From the NCBI GenBank assembly GCA_965220955.1, contig CBDCRK010000002.1, positions 1 through 64,000 of the forward strand: a DNA stretch of 64,000 nucleotides. The letters are read 5' to 3'. Shown here piece by piece: positions 19,939-29,177 of this stretch. The translations under genes were made by a program, and so were the position numbers. This stretch comes from CBDCRK01 sp965220955. Lineage in GTDB: Bacteria > Desulfobacterota > Binatia > Bin18 > CBDCRK01. The number at the start of each line of letters is the position of its first letter. Positions within the stretch are counted from its first letter, which is position 1. Below the pieces are notes generated by a model. That model ran no database searches, had not been told where the DNA came from, and saw only the letters and a program-made list of their open reading frames with translations.

Positions 19939-20343
19939 TCACTCCTCATAATACCGCGCCTCAATCTCATTGCCCTCGGGATCGTGAAAATAGATCGAGG
20001 TGGCATTCCCCCGCGCCCCCCAGCGGGGCAGCGGGCCTTCAATCGGAATGCGCTTGGCCACCACCCGTCCACGCAGACTCTCCCAGTCGGCCCTGTCTAA
20101 GGTCAAACAGAAATGGCCCAGATTCGGCCGTCCGCGGTCCTGGGGCTGCGCCCCCTGCCACATTGCCTTGGGGGCCAGATCAATGACCGTGCCCGCGTTC
20201 AGCCGGACCGAGGGAAACGGCACCTCGCCCTGGCGAAAGGCTTCTAAGCGCTCGGGCGCCAGCTCGACCACCTCGGTATAAAACTGCACCAGGGCTTCAA
20301 CATCTTCCGCATTCAACACAATATGATCCAAAACACCTTGCAT
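19939..20343 (-). CDS. VOC-family (glyoxalase/dioxygenase fold) protein
   Basis: The 134 residues start behind a GGAGG site. They form the paired beta-alpha-beta-beta-beta modules of the vicinal oxygen chelate family. 'LDHIVLNAEDVEALVQFY' at the N-terminus supplies the first metal-ligand His, 'NLGHFCLTL' in the middle the second, and 'YFHDPEGNEIEAR' at the end the Glu. Members isomerise, cleave or bind small electrophiles, including glyoxalase I and fosfomycin-resistance types. The substrate is unknown. It runs convergent with the quinone oxidoreductase remnant and 130 bases from the truncated ABC ATPase. Confidence 0.8.
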   Translation of the reverse strand: MQGVLDHIVLNAEDVEALVQFYTEVVELAPERLEAFRQGEVPFPSVRLNAGTVIDLAPKAMWQGAQPQDRGRPNLGHFCLTLDRADWESLRGRVVAKRIPIEGPLPRWGARGNATSIYFHDPEGNEIEARYYEE

Positions 20344-20474
20344 GGCTTACCTCCAAGAACTGGTATCTTACCTGTCTTAGCCGAGGACGGTCGGTCGCGC
20401 AACACTGACTTGACCCCGCTAAGAGACGCCCAACGGGTCGGCATCTATCCGGCTGTTCGCATGCTGCGCAGAAG

Positions 20475-21143
20475 ATGATTGAAGACCGGGCGTTGGTATT
20501 TGAACCCAGCCTGGTGCTGATGGACGAACCGCTCGGCGCCCTTGATCGCCGTCTGCGCGAGGAAATGCAGTATGAGATCCGGCGCATCCAGCGCAGCCTG
20601 GGAGTCACGGTCGTTTACGTCACCCACGATCAGCAGGAGGCGATGGTGCTGTCGGATCGGGTCGCCGTCTTTCGCGGCGGCCGTATTGAGCAGGTCGCCT
20701 TGCCCGAAACGCTCTACGAAGAACCGGAGCGCCCGTTCGTTGCCAGCTTCATCGGTGAAAATAATCTGCTGCACGGGCGGGTCCTCGACGTCGAACGGGA
20801 TATCTCGCGGGTGGAGACCGGTGGCCAGGTCGTCAAAGCTTTCCAGGTCGCGCCGTGCAAACCAGGCGACGCCGTTACCCTCGCCATCCGTCCGGAGCGG
20901 GTCTACCTTGCGCCCGAGCCGGGGTTGTACAGCAACAGGTTTGAAGCCCATATCGAAGACATGACGTTCCTGGGCGATCACCTGCGCCTCCGAGTGGCAG
21001 CGTGCGGCCGCACGGACTTCATTGTCAAGATCCCGAATACCGTAGGCCACGGCGCCGTGCTGAAGGGAGACCAGGTCTACATCGGCTGGACGCCGACCGA
21101 TTGCCGGGCCTTGGAGCCGGACGATCAGGAGAACACACCATGA
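20475..21143 (+). CDS. ABC transporter ATPase (PotA-like), 5'-truncated
   Basis: The 222 residues begin just before Walker B ('LVLMDEP'), followed by the D-loop 'GALD', the H-loop 'VTHDQQEAM' and a TOBE domain. Walker A, the Q-loop and the LSGGQ signature are missing. Homology starts near 20484 and the DNA upstream encodes nothing related. The protein cannot hydrolyse ATP alone, so the importer needs another ATPase or is dead. The ATG at 20475 is only the first in frame. The stop overlaps the next gene. In whole systems this subunit drives polyamine uptake. Confidence 0.75.
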   Translation: MIEDRALVFEPSLVLMDEPLGALDRRLREEMQYEIRRIQRSLGVTVVYVTHDQQEAMVLSDRVAVFRGGRIEQVALPETLYEEPERPFVASFIGENNLLHGRVLDVERDISRVETGGQVVKAFQVAPCKPGDAVTLAIRPERVYLAPEPGLYSNRFEAHIEDMTFLGDHLRLRVAACGRTDFIVKIPNTVGHGAVLKGDQVYIGWTPTDCRALEPDDQENTP

Positions 21144-22254
21144 GAACATCCCCACATAGCAGCCGAATCAGCCGGGCGGTTCACGTTGTGGCAATCGCTT
21201 TGCTGGCCGGGCTGGGCTGGAGCCGCCCGGCCGCCAGCAGCGAAGCGCTCACCGTGGTCTCGTGGGGAGGCTCCTACGCCCGCGCCTGTCAGAAGGCGTA
21301 TCACGAGCCATTCACCGCCGAGACGGGCATCGAGATCCGCCTGGAGGCCTACAACGGCGGCTTGGCCCAGGTCCGCGCTCAGGTGGAGACCGGCAAGGTG
21401 CACTGGGACCTCGTCGACCTGGAGATGGCCGACGCGGCGCGGGGCTGTGACGAGGGTCTTCTCGAACCGCTCTCCGGCACCATCCTGCTGCCGGCGCCGG
21501 ACGGAACGCCTGCGGCGGAGGATTTCTTCCCCGATATGCTCACCGAATGCGGCGTAGGCATGCTGTTCTACTCCACGGTCTATGCCTATAACCCCAAACA
21601 CCTTGCCGGCCCCAAACCGGCAACGCTCCACGACTTTTTCGACCTGGAGAAATTTCCCGGCCGTCGCGGCATGCGCCGCAGCCCGCTTGTCAACCTGGAG
21701 TTCGCTCTGATGGCCGACGGCGTGCCCGTGGATCAGGTGTATACAACGCTGAACACGTCGGAGGGCGTGAACCGGGCATTCGCAAGCTCGACACGATCAA
21801 GGACCAGATCATCTGGTGGGAAGCCGGCGCCCAGCCGCCGCAGATGTTGGCCGATGGTGAGGTGGTGATGAGCACAGCCTACAACGGCCGCATCTTCAAC
21901 GCCCAGGTGCTGGAAAACCAGCCCTTTGTGATCGTCTGGGACGGTCAGGTGCTCGACCATGGTCTCCTTGGCATTGTTGCCGGTACGCCGAATCTGGAAG
22001 CGGCCCGGAAGTTTCTCACCTTCGCAACGCGGACCGAGTCCGTGGCTGCGGTCGGTCGTCATATCGCCTACAGTCCCGCCCGACGGTCGGGAACAGCGCT
22101 GATTACCACCCATCTCGAAACCGGTGTGGATATGGAGCCGCATATGCCGACCAGCCCCGAAAACGTTGCCCGCGCCCTGCACCACGACTGGGAATGGTGG
22201 AGAGACCACGGCGACGAGATGAATGAGCGCTTCAGCGCATGGCTGGCTCGCTGA
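21140..22254 (+). pseudogene. ABC substrate-binding protein (PotD-like), one frameshift
   Basis: The ATG at 21140 overlaps the ATPase stop (ATGA). A signal peptide (about 1-34) precedes a periplasmic binding fold ('LTVVSWGGSYARACQKAY', 'VHWDLVDLE', 'LFYSTVYAYNP'). Near 21776, after 'EGVNRAF', the frame shifts by one base and continues 'RKLDTIKDQIIWWEAGAQPPQ' to the end. Such proteins bring spermidine, putrescine or related cations to the permease. The break is a single indel with unspoilt codons after it. Confidence 0.82.
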
Positions 22255-23435
22255 TTGGCCCGCAGCTCCGCGCCGCTGGGCTGGTCCTCCCCCTGGTGAC
22301 CTTTATCGGGCTGACCTTTGTTGCTCCGCTGGCGACCATGCTGTCACGCAGCATCTATGACCCGGTGGTCGCCAACTCGCTCCCCCGCACCCTCGGCCTG
22401 TTGCAGGGCTGGGAGGGTAAACGCACCCCGCCAGAGCCGGTATTCGAGACGCTTGCAAACGAACTGCTCAGAGCGCACCAGGAGCGCATCCTGGGGCGGG
22501 TCGCAACCCGTATCAACCGCGTGCGCGGCGGACTGAGGAGCGTCATCGTCCGCACAGCGCGTCGCTTGCGCGGGGCGGAGGGCGATTCGTGGCGCGGCAC
22601 GCTGATCGGCATCCACCCCGCGTGGGACGAGGTACAAACCTGGCACGCAATTCGCCAAGCCGGTCAGCGCTTCACCTCGCGCCACTATCTGCACGCCCTG
22701 GATCTGGAACGCCGAAGCGACGGTCGCATCGCCCCGCGACCGGCCGAATATCGCGTTTATCTGCCCCTCCTGTGGCGTACCCTGGTTGTGAGCCTGAGTC
22801 TGACCGGGCTGTGCCTGCTGCTCGGCTATCCGGTCGCCTATCTGATCGCCCATGCCCCGCCGCACCGGGCGAATCTGTTGCTGCTGCTGGTGCTGGTTCC
22901 GTTCTGGACCTCCCTGCTGGTGCGAACGACCGCCTGGATCGTGCTGCTCCAGACCCAGGGGGTGATCAACAGCGCGCTTGTGGCGCTCGGCCTGATCGCC
23001 GACGCCGGGCGCATCGCTATGATCTACAACATGACCGGCACCATGGTGGCCATGACCCATGTCCTGCTGCCCTTCATGGTGCTCCCGCTGTACGCGGTCA
23101 TGCGTACCATCCCGCGGCTACACATGAGTGCCGCCGCCTCGCTGGGCGCAAGTTCGGTTCAGGCATTTCGGCGGGTTTACTGGCCCCAGACCCTGCCCGG
23201 CGTTGGCGCGGGCTCGCTGCTCGTCTTCATCCTGGCGACCGGCTACTACATCACTCCTGCGCTGGTCGGTGGCCGCAGCGGCCAGCTCATTGCCAATATG
23301 ATCGCCTACCACATGCAGAGTTCGCTGAACTGGGGGCTGGCCGCCGCGCTCGGCGGCCTCCTCCTGGCCTTCGTGTTCGTCCTGTATCTGTTCTATCACC
23401 GTCTCGTCGGTCTCGATCGGATGAGGTTGGGCTGA
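22239..23435 (+). CDS. ABC transporter permease (PotB-like)
   Basis: The 398 residues begin inside the end of the binding-protein gene (16-base overlap). One membrane helix near the N-terminus is followed by a long soluble insert (about 45-165) rich in Arg. Five further helices carry the permease core, with the EAA-like loop 'SAAASLGASSVQAFRRVYWPQ'. Length and insert fit the larger PotB-like permeases paired with PotD-type binding proteins. It forms the inner-membrane channel with the next gene. Confidence 0.87.
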   Translation: MAGSLIGPQLRAAGLVLPLVTFIGLTFVAPLATMLSRSIYDPVVANSLPRTLGLLQGWEGKRTPPEPVFETLANELLRAHQERILGRVATRINRVRGGLRSVIVRTARRLRGAEGDSWRGTLIGIHPAWDEVQTWHAIRQAGQRFTSRHYLHALDLERRSDGRIAPRPAEYRVYLPLLWRTLVVSLSLTGLCLLLGYPVAYLIAHAPPHRANLLLLLVLVPFWTSLLVRTTAWIVLLQTQGVINSALVALGLIADAGRIAMIYNMTGTMVAMTHVLLPFMVLPLYAVMRTIPRLHMSAAASLGASSVQAFRRVYWPQTLPGVGAGSLLVFILATGYYITPALVGGRSGQLIANMIAYHMQSSLNWGLAAALGGLLLAFVFVLYLFYHRLVGLDRMRLG

Positions 23436-23436
23436 G

Positions 23437-24261
23437 ATGACACCAAGAGGAGCGTGGGGGCGCGCCGGCCGCCTCGCCTATCTGACATTCTGTACCGGGG
23501 TGTTCGTGTTTCTGATCGCGCCGGTTGTGGTGATTGTGCCGCTCAGCTTCAACGCCGAACCCTATTTCACCTTTACCGAGGGGATGCTACGCCTGGACGC
23601 CGACGCCTATTCGCTGCGCTGGTACCAGACCGTTGTGGGCGATCAAGAGTGGGTCCAAGCCCTGCTCAACAGCCTGTTCATCGGCCTGTCCGCTACAGTG
23701 CTGGCGACCGCGCTGGGCACGCTTGCGGCACTGGGACTGACGAATCCCGCCCTGCCGGGTCGCGCCGTGATCACCGGCTTGTTGATCTCCCCGATGGTCA
23801 CCCCGGTGATCATCTCGGCGGCAGGTATGTTCTTCTTCTACTCGAACCTGGGCCTCAGCTATACATACCTGGGCCTCATACTGGCCCACGCTACGCTGGG
23901 CACGCCGTTTGTTGTCATCACGGTGACCGCCACACTGTCCGGTTTCGACACCACCCTGTATCGCGCGGCGGCCAGTCTGGGCGCTGGGCCGCTGCGGACT
24001 TTCTGGCGCGTTGTGCTCCCGCTGATCGCCCCGGGCGTGATCTCCGGTGCCGTCTTCGCGTTCGCTACCTCGTTCGACGAAGTGGTGACGGTACTGTTCA
24101 TGGGCGGCCTGGAACAGCGCACCATTCCGCGTCAAATGTGGACCGGCATCCGCGAGCAGATCAGCCCGGCAATTCTCGCCGTGGCGACCCTGCTGGTCGC
24201 TTTCTCCCTGCTGTTCATGCTGAGTGTAGAATGGCTGCGCCGACGCGCGGGGAGGCACTAG
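23437..24261 (+). CDS. ABC transporter permease (PotC-like)
   Basis: The 274 residues start 1 base after the previous stop, so the two permeases are coupled. Six membrane helices are visible. The EAA loop reads 'YRAAASLGAGPLRTFWRVVLP' minus its first residue. The N-terminal 'LIAPVVVIVPLSFN' is typical of PotC. It is the last gene of the transporter unit (ATPase fragment, binding protein, two permeases), which ends against a remnant of an unrelated gene on the other strand. Confidence 0.87.
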   Translation: MTPRGAWGRAGRLAYLTFCTGVFVFLIAPVVVIVPLSFNAEPYFTFTEGMLRLDADAYSLRWYQTVVGDQEWVQALLNSLFIGLSATVLATALGTLAALGLTNPALPGRAVITGLLISPMVTPVIISAAGMFFFYSNLGLSYTYLGLILAHATLGTPFVVITVTATLSGFDTTLYRAAASLGAGPLRTFWRVVLPLIAPGVISGAVFAFATSFDEVVTVLFMGGLEQRTIPRQMWTGIREQISPAILAVATLLVAFSLLFMLSVEWLRRRAGRH

Positions 24262-24267
24262 CCCGCA

Positions 24268-24423
24268 TCACTCCCGGTACACCACCCCGTGCACCGCCTC
24301 AATGACCTTGGTGACGCTCAGAATCACCAACTCCTCTAAATTCTTGGCGTAGGGCATGGGCACGTCTTCCCCGGTCACCCGGGCAACCGTCCCAGGAAAA
24401 GGGTCGCGTCTTGACACCCGCGG
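24268..24423 (-). pseudogene. 3'-end remnant of a 2-oxoacid dehydrogenase E1 beta subunit
   Basis: The last 50 or so residues of this frame ('PFPGTVARVTGEDVPMPYAK' and 'NLEELVI-SVTKVIEAV') match the C-terminus of pyruvate/acetoin dehydrogenase E1 beta. Upstream of about 24423 the similarity stops, so the thiamine-binding and main transketolase-like parts are gone. No function is expected. Confidence 0.65.
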
Positions 24424-25030
24424 GGGAAAAACTGCCAGCTCTCTAGCAAGGCACCCTGTCATAATCCCATTGCCGCCGCTAGGCTCGGACTCTCTCCCGA
24501 CTACTCCCACCACAGACTGGCCGCCATGACCCATATGAGCCGACAGTGCCGATAGTTCCGCCCACTCTTGCGGAACTCAACGCAGAACCCCTGCCCTGGG
24601 ATATAGAGAGAATAGTAGGTGAGTTGAATGGCATCGGAACCGAATACGGTCGAGCAAGAGCTTTTCGGGGAACGCAGCAATGTACGCTAGCTACAGCACA
24701 AAACCGATACTTGGCGTAAACCCGTGGGGACAGGAACGTAAATCTTCGGTTGTGGCCACCGCTGCAAAAGAAACGGTTGGTTGGAATAGCAAAAGTGTTG
24801 TTGATGGTATCTGGCGCTTGTATCGCGGTTGAGTCCGCTTCTGGCTGGTAATTTCGAGGCAATCGTGAGGACAGAACGTTTCTTCGGCTGACCCTTTCCC
24901 CTTCCCCCTGACAAGGGGGACTGAGGGGGTTTCCTCTCCCGGCTCGTCTGTGGTTTCGTCATTTTTTCTGAAACCGACGATGGTCGGGCAATCAAAGGCT
25001 ACCTTCCTGTCTCGGGCCGGAGGTGCAATC
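24424..25030. other. gene-poor stretch with one dispersed palindromic repeat
   Basis: I see no recognisable gene. A plus-strand frame around 24536-24718 (including 'LAELNAEPLPWDIERIVGEL') looks protein-like but matches nothing I know and lacks a clear start. A CCCCCTGAC/AAGGGGG palindrome lies at 24902-24934. Confidence 0.4.
24902..24934. repeat. C-run/G-run palindromic repeat (family F1)
   Basis: CCCCCTGACAAGGGGG followed by a second G-run. It is the same element that occurs seven times inside mod (33984-36857), here between genes. Confidence 0.75.
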
Positions 25031-25284
25031 ATGGCAAGATCACCATTCGTCATCTTGAAGAAGGGCTGAAACGGCGGCTATACATCCGCGCTGCCGAACA
25101 CGGCTGCTCAATGGAAGAGGAGGCAGGCAGTCTCTTGCGTACCGCACTTACTCAAGAGACTGCTCCAGTGAAACATCTGAAATATCTTGGAACGGCAATC
25201 CACCAACTCTTCAAGCCCTTGGGTGGTGTAGAACTCCCCCTCCCCCAACGAGAGCCCATGCGCGAACCGCCCCGCTTCGATTGA
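25031..25284 (+). pseudogene. FitA/VapB-like antitoxin, start-proximal frameshift
   Basis: A GGAGG site precedes the ATG at 25031, but the matching frame starts two bases off. Expected is Met-Ala-Lys-Ile-Thr-Ile-Arg; one A is missing in the Lys codon. From 25039 the frame reads 'ITIRHLEEGLKRRLYIRAAE', 'HGCSMEEEAGSLLR' and ends 'PLGGVELPLPQREPMREPP'. This is a FitA-type ribbon-helix-helix antitoxin with its usual toxin-binding tail. The VapC/FitB toxin that should follow is absent; a different PIN-like gene comes 30 bases later. Confidence 0.72.
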
Positions 25285-25314
25285 GCAGACGTGTATGACA
25301 ACGAAGGAGAAAGT

Positions 25315-25959
25315 GTGAAAACGAATTACGTCTTAATTGACTTGGAAAATATTCAGCCGGAACACATGAGTGTTTTAGCTGGGCAGAACTTCAAGGTTAT
25401 TGTTTTCGTGGGCCAGAACCAATCAAAGATATCATTCGATTTAGCATCCGCTCTTCAGAATTTGGGGGGAAACGCCGAGTACATCAAAATTCAAGGCAAC
25501 GGACCAAACGCTCTTGATTTTCATATCGCGTTTTACATCGGCCAGTTTTCCAAAGAAAACAGCGATGCCCACTTCCACATCATTTCAAAAGATAAAGGTT
25601 TTGATCCTCTTATTACGCATCTTGAATCTAAACAAATTCAGGCACAAAGGCATAAGGACCTCAGTGAGATACCATTGCCAAAACCTGCAAACGCAACACA
25701 AAAAGAGCATGCTCACGTTTCAAAATCTGCGAACTCAGCAATAAAAGAAGATCACGTTCAGAAAATTGTTAAGTCCCTGATTGCCCTAGGCAATGCAAAA
25801 CCAAGAAATTTAAAAACTCTTTCCAATTCGATCAATTCAGTATTTCAGAAAAGATTAGGAGAGGACGAGCTGAACGCTCTCATAGACGAGCTGGTCAAGC
25901 GCAAAATCGTTATTGTCAGCAGCAATAAAACCAATGTGAGCTATCAGTTGAAAAAATGA
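25315..25959 (+). CDS. PIN-like domain protein with C-terminal winged-helix-like region
   Basis: The frame opens at 25291, but a GTG at 25315 has AAGGAG 5 bases upstream and homology starts there (214 aa). The N-terminal 125 residues form a PIN/NYN-like nuclease fold. 'NYVLIDLENIQP' gives the first acidic site, 'NALDFHIAFYIG' the middle one, and 'HIISKDKGFDPLITHL' the C-terminal acidic loop. A linker and a small helical region follow ('LGEDELNALIDELVKRKIV'), resembling a winged helix. Such proteins are thought to act on RNA. The gene is clearly richer in A+T than its neighbours, which suggests transfer. Confidence 0.75.
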   Translation: MKTNYVLIDLENIQPEHMSVLAGQNFKVIVFVGQNQSKISFDLASALQNLGGNAEYIKIQGNGPNALDFHIAFYIGQFSKENSDAHFHIISKDKGFDPLITHLESKQIQAQRHKDLSEIPLPKPANATQKEHAHVSKSANSAIKEDHVQKIVKSLIALGNAKPRNLKTLSNSINSVFQKRLGEDELNALIDELVKRKIVIVSSNKTNVSYQLKK

Positions 25960-26175
25960 AAGCAGATGGCAACGCACGCCCGGACGGACGACCGAGTTTC
26001 GGCCCGAAGATGTACGTGCGATTCGTGCTCGGTTACAGAAGTCTCAGCAGGCGTGAGGTGGAAGAGTGACTACGCCGCTTTCCTTACACCTACTCCCTGC
26101 TCCCTGGAACTGTCGCCGTGTTCACCGTGATCGAAGAAGTCCTGCCGGCCGCCCATTCGGTACGATGGCGGCGGC

Positions 26176-26724
26176 CTAGCGATGAAAGCCAACGACTTCT
26201 TCATCACGATAAGGAGTGGCACGTCGCGGAACGGGTGCTTGAGCCAGTATAGTCGGCGATAGACGCTGAAATTGACCAAACAGCACATGCAGTAGTGAAT
26301 ATATCTTCGGCAGATTGGCGCTGCCGTGCTCGGCGTATTTTTCGAGCAGGGCGTCCAGCACCTCACGCGCCTGGGGGCCAAACATTGCAAAGAAATCCCT
26401 TTCGTCGCGCCTCAGCTAGTCGGCCCGCTCACGGCGCGTCCATAGCGGCGCGTTATAGGCAAGGTGACACAGGAGGTCGAAGGGGTCGGCTTCCGGCTTG
26501 CCGGCAACCCCGGCCAGGGCTTCGAGGTCAATCCCCTTCTGCTCCAGGCTCTCAACGACCTGCGCCCGGCGACCGGAATCAAGCCAGTCTTTGCGCAGCT
26601 CGGACGCATTCGGATAGAACGTGCGAACCGTGTCGCCCGTGTAGTCGGTAAGCCGGCGGGCTGAGAGCCTTTTCCCATCGGCATCCAGCTCGAAGACCAG
26701 ATGTTGAATAATCTCGAAAGGAAA
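26176..26724 (-). pseudogene. C-terminal remnant of a type I restriction enzyme HsdR subunit
   Basis: A single minus frame reads 'LVFELDADGKRLSARRLTDY', 'TGDTVRTFYPNASELRKDWL', 'EADPFDLLCHLAYNAPLWTR', then an amber stop at 26416-26418, then 'RDFFAMFGPQAREVLDALLE' and 'KYAEHG'. This is the C-terminal (EcoEI_R_C-type) region of HsdR. The helicase and nuclease parts and the hsdM/hsdS genes are absent. After 'KYAEHG' the match fades. No gene is seen in 25960-26175 or in 26725-26910. Confidence 0.72.
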
Positions 26725-26910
26725 GAGGGCAAGACAGGAGGGCGGCCGGCTCTTTCGATTGCATGCAGGAGGGTTGCACTGTCATGCAGCTATCCTGTGT
26801 AGGAGCAGGAAACGTGCCAAATCGCCTTTGCCGCCTTTGTTCTTGTTTTTTATGGGAAATACAGCCCGACTGGGTGTACGTCTGAGACATTTATGATTTT
26901 CTCCGTTGTT

Positions 26911-28053
26911 CTAGACAAGAGCGGGAGCAATAGAGCCCCAGCCATCAGTTAGTGCCGATGAGGTGATAATCTTTCTTACCTTATCGAGCATTTTTCGATG
27001 GTTAGAATAAGAAAATTCCCCGCGCCGGTGAAGTTGTCCAACTACAATACCAGGGTGAACTTTTAATCTGTGGGCAAAGCCGACAATCCGTGTTGCTGCA
27101 TACAGCGGCTTAGTGCTCGCAATAAAGCTATCAAGCTCCTTACTTGGGACAAGAAAGTTTGCTGCGAACTCGTCAGCCCGTTGTTCAAATCCTGGTTTTT
27201 CTTCAGTACGTATAGCTTCATCTCCAACAAGGTCAGTATCCAACTTCCCGTTCCTTTCAATGCCGTCACGGTTTTTTACATGCCCTAGTTCGTGCATCAG
27301 CGAAAACCAGAGAGAATCAATCCTGTCGTAGCGCAGCGAAAGAGCAATAACTGGAGAGTTATCATCAAGCCAGAAACATACCCCATCGATTCTTGTTTGT
27401 GGGAGGGGTTCAATGACAACAAAACGAATTCCCATCTCAGCAAGGATGCGTGGAATATGTCGCACTTCTTCGGTATTGGATAAGATCGCTCGAAGCCGTA
27501 CTAAGCCTTCTTCAAAAAGAGCCTCGCTAAAAGATGCTACTTCAAAAACACCACCAAGGTGCATTGCACGAAACAACCATGCACGTTGCCCTGGGGATAT
27601 GTCGAGGTAAGAAGTGGATTTCCTTGCAGCATGAGGAAGAAAAACCGGATCTTCATCAATGCTATTGATCTTGAAAAACTCACAGATCTGCTTCTCAAGA
27701 ACCTCCACTGCGTTTGAAAATTCAATCCAGCCGCGTTTAATCACGTCTTTCAGAGGAACCAGGGCATATAGCCGCGCCCTTCGGGCAACGTCAGGATCAA
27801 CGTTCTTTACTCGATTTAATTGGTGGAGGCTTTCCAGATTTAACCAGAATTGGGCTCCTGTTCCGAAAGCATCACCAAGCCCCTTAGCAGTTTCTGGTGT
27901 GATCGTTCGCTTTGCGGTGATAATATCATTGACAAGCTGAAATGGGCGTCCAAGGATTGCTGCTAGATCAGTTTGAGTCCATCCCCGTGCTTCTAGTTCC
28001 TCCTTAATGAACTCGCCAGGAGGAAAAACCTCTGCAGGCGTTCTTTCAACCAT
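26911..28053 (-). CDS. HigA-type antitoxin fused to ImmA/IrrE metallopeptidase
   Basis: The ATG at 28053 has an AGGAGG site and is preferred over 28098 (380 aa). Residues 15-75 form an XRE helix-turn-helix of the HigA kind ('GWTQTDLAAILGR'). The C-terminal half is an ImmA/IrrE peptidase with the zinc motif HELGH (254-258). Such fusions act as DNA-binding regulators that can cleave a repressor or partner. No HigB-like toxin gene flanks it; it sits alone in the defence island. It could be an orphan antitoxin or a stress regulator. Confidence 0.83.
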   Translation of the reverse strand: MVERTPAEVFPPGEFIKEELEARGWTQTDLAAILGRPFQLVNDIITAKRTITPETAKGLGDAFGTGAQFWLNLESLHQLNRVKNVDPDVARRARLYALVPLKDVIKRGWIEFSNAVEVLEKQICEFFKINSIDEDPVFLPHAARKSTSYLDISPGQRAWLFRAMHLGGVFEVASFSEALFEEGLVRLRAILSNTEEVRHIPRILAEMGIRFVVIEPLPQTRIDGVCFWLDDNSPVIALSLRYDRIDSLWFSLMHELGHVKNRDGIERNGKLDTDLVGDEAIRTEEKPGFEQRADEFAANFLVPSKELDSFIASTKPLYAATRIVGFAHRLKVHPGIVVGQLHRRGEFSYSNHRKMLDKVRKIITSSALTDGWGSIAPALV

Positions 28054-28104
28054 TAGCACCCTCCTAGTGATAATCCTCAATGCTGACCACAACCACATAA
28101 CAAT

Positions 28105-28245
28105 ATGAACAAGCTCAACAGCAAGCGCAGAGCACAGAGAGTTGTTGCCCTTGTAGAGGACAATTCAGTCCGCTCCACATGCCGCATGACTAGCGTAGCC
28201 GAGGGCACGGTTCTAACGCTCCTAGCAGATGTGGGAGCCGTATGC
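28105..28245 (+). mobile_element. N-terminal remnant of an IS1-like transposase
   Basis: The first 47 codons ('MNKLNSKRRAQRVVALVEDN', 'TCRMTSVAEGTVLTLLADVG') match the N-terminal helix-turn-helix segment common to IS1-family-like transposases. The frame then runs into the end of the EVE gene and the rest of the transposase is missing. Confidence 0.6.
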
Positions 28246-28680
28246 TTAGGCGGTCTTTTTGGCCCTGGTCGTCTGACCCGGGCCCTTTTTGACGATCAGG
28301 TCAAATTCCTTTTTGCTCACCGGCATCACCGACAGACGGCTCTGTTTGATCAGGCCAATGTCCTGCAAACGGGTATCCTGTTTGATTTCACTCAGAGTGA
28401 CCGGCCGGGCTAAGGCTTGGACCGGTTCCAGATCGACCACCACCCAGCGCGCATCGTCGGTGGTCGGATCTTGGTAGGCCTCTCTGGTTACGCGGGCCAC
28501 CCCGACAACGGCCAGACCCTCGTTGCTGTGATAGTACAAGACCTGATCGCCGACTTTCATGGCCTGGAGATTGTTGCGGGCCTGATAATTACGCACGCCG
28601 TCCCAATAGGTTGAGCCGTCTTGGCAGAATTGGTCCCAGGAGTATTTATACGGTTCCGATTTGACTAACCAGTAGTGCAT
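28246..28680 (-). CDS. EVE-domain protein (YTH/PUA-like, modified-nucleotide binding)
   Basis: The ATG at 28680 follows GAGGA and starts with the family signature 'MHYWLVKSEP' (144 aa); the frame extends to 28773 without homology. The single EVE domain carries 'VGDQVLYYHSNEG-AVVGVA' and 'RPVTLSEIKQD'. EVE proteins bind modified bases in DNA or RNA and are often found near restriction systems, which fits the island. The last residues are basic ('GPGQTTRAKKTA'). Confidence 0.85.
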   Translation of the reverse strand: MHYWLVKSEPYKYSWDQFCQDGSTYWDGVRNYQARNNLQAMKVGDQVLYYHSNEGLAVVGVARVTREAYQDPTTDDARWVVVDLEPVQALARPVTLSEIKQDTRLQDIGLIKQSRLSVMPVSKKEFDLIVKKGPGQTTRAKKTA

Positions 28681-29177
28681 AGCGTCCTCAAAAGCTATTG
28701 TTGATCTCTTCCTGCATAGGGATCGGTCATCAACAATACCTTTTTCTCCCGCGTGTGTAGCACTCTTGACCACGCCTCGACAAGGCCGTTTCCCGCCTAG
28801 CGGCCGTAGGTTTAGATTGCCTTTTGGCCGACAGGCTTCTATAACGGGCGGTAAAAAAAGGATGGGTTATGCCACACGGCAGTCGTCCGTGTATGACACG
28901 GCAGTCGTCCACAATACGCTATCCGAACCGAAAAAAATGTTTCTGCCACCATGCGACAAAGCTGTACGCCGATGTGTACCGGCCCGACTGGGCTTGGAAG
29001 GGGGGCTAGTGGACTCAGTTAAAGAAGTCTCAGTAGGAGTTCGCCCTTATGGTTGGCATAGCTGTATCCAGTGTCGCTACATGACCTGCTTGAGGAGAAA
29101 TGGCAGGTCTAGTAGAACAAAGACCGAAATGATCCGTGTTCGCGCAGAGCCGGGCTTGAAGAACAAAGCGAGGCACC
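28681..29177. other. intergenic stretch without recognisable gene
   Basis: Nothing coding is supported. A 16-base direct repeat (ACACGGCAGTCGTCC core) occurs twice within 28870-28911. A plus frame (28766-29191) is open but shows no family features. Confidence 0.4.

Noticed and set aside
20445..21155. Long minus-strand frame opposite the ABC ATPase
   Set aside because: The plus frame carries Walker B, H-loop and TOBE motifs; the minus frame is its shadow.
24479..24862. 127-residue minus-strand frame
   Set aside because: No start signal or recognisable motif; the opposite strand looks equally protein-like but also matches nothing.
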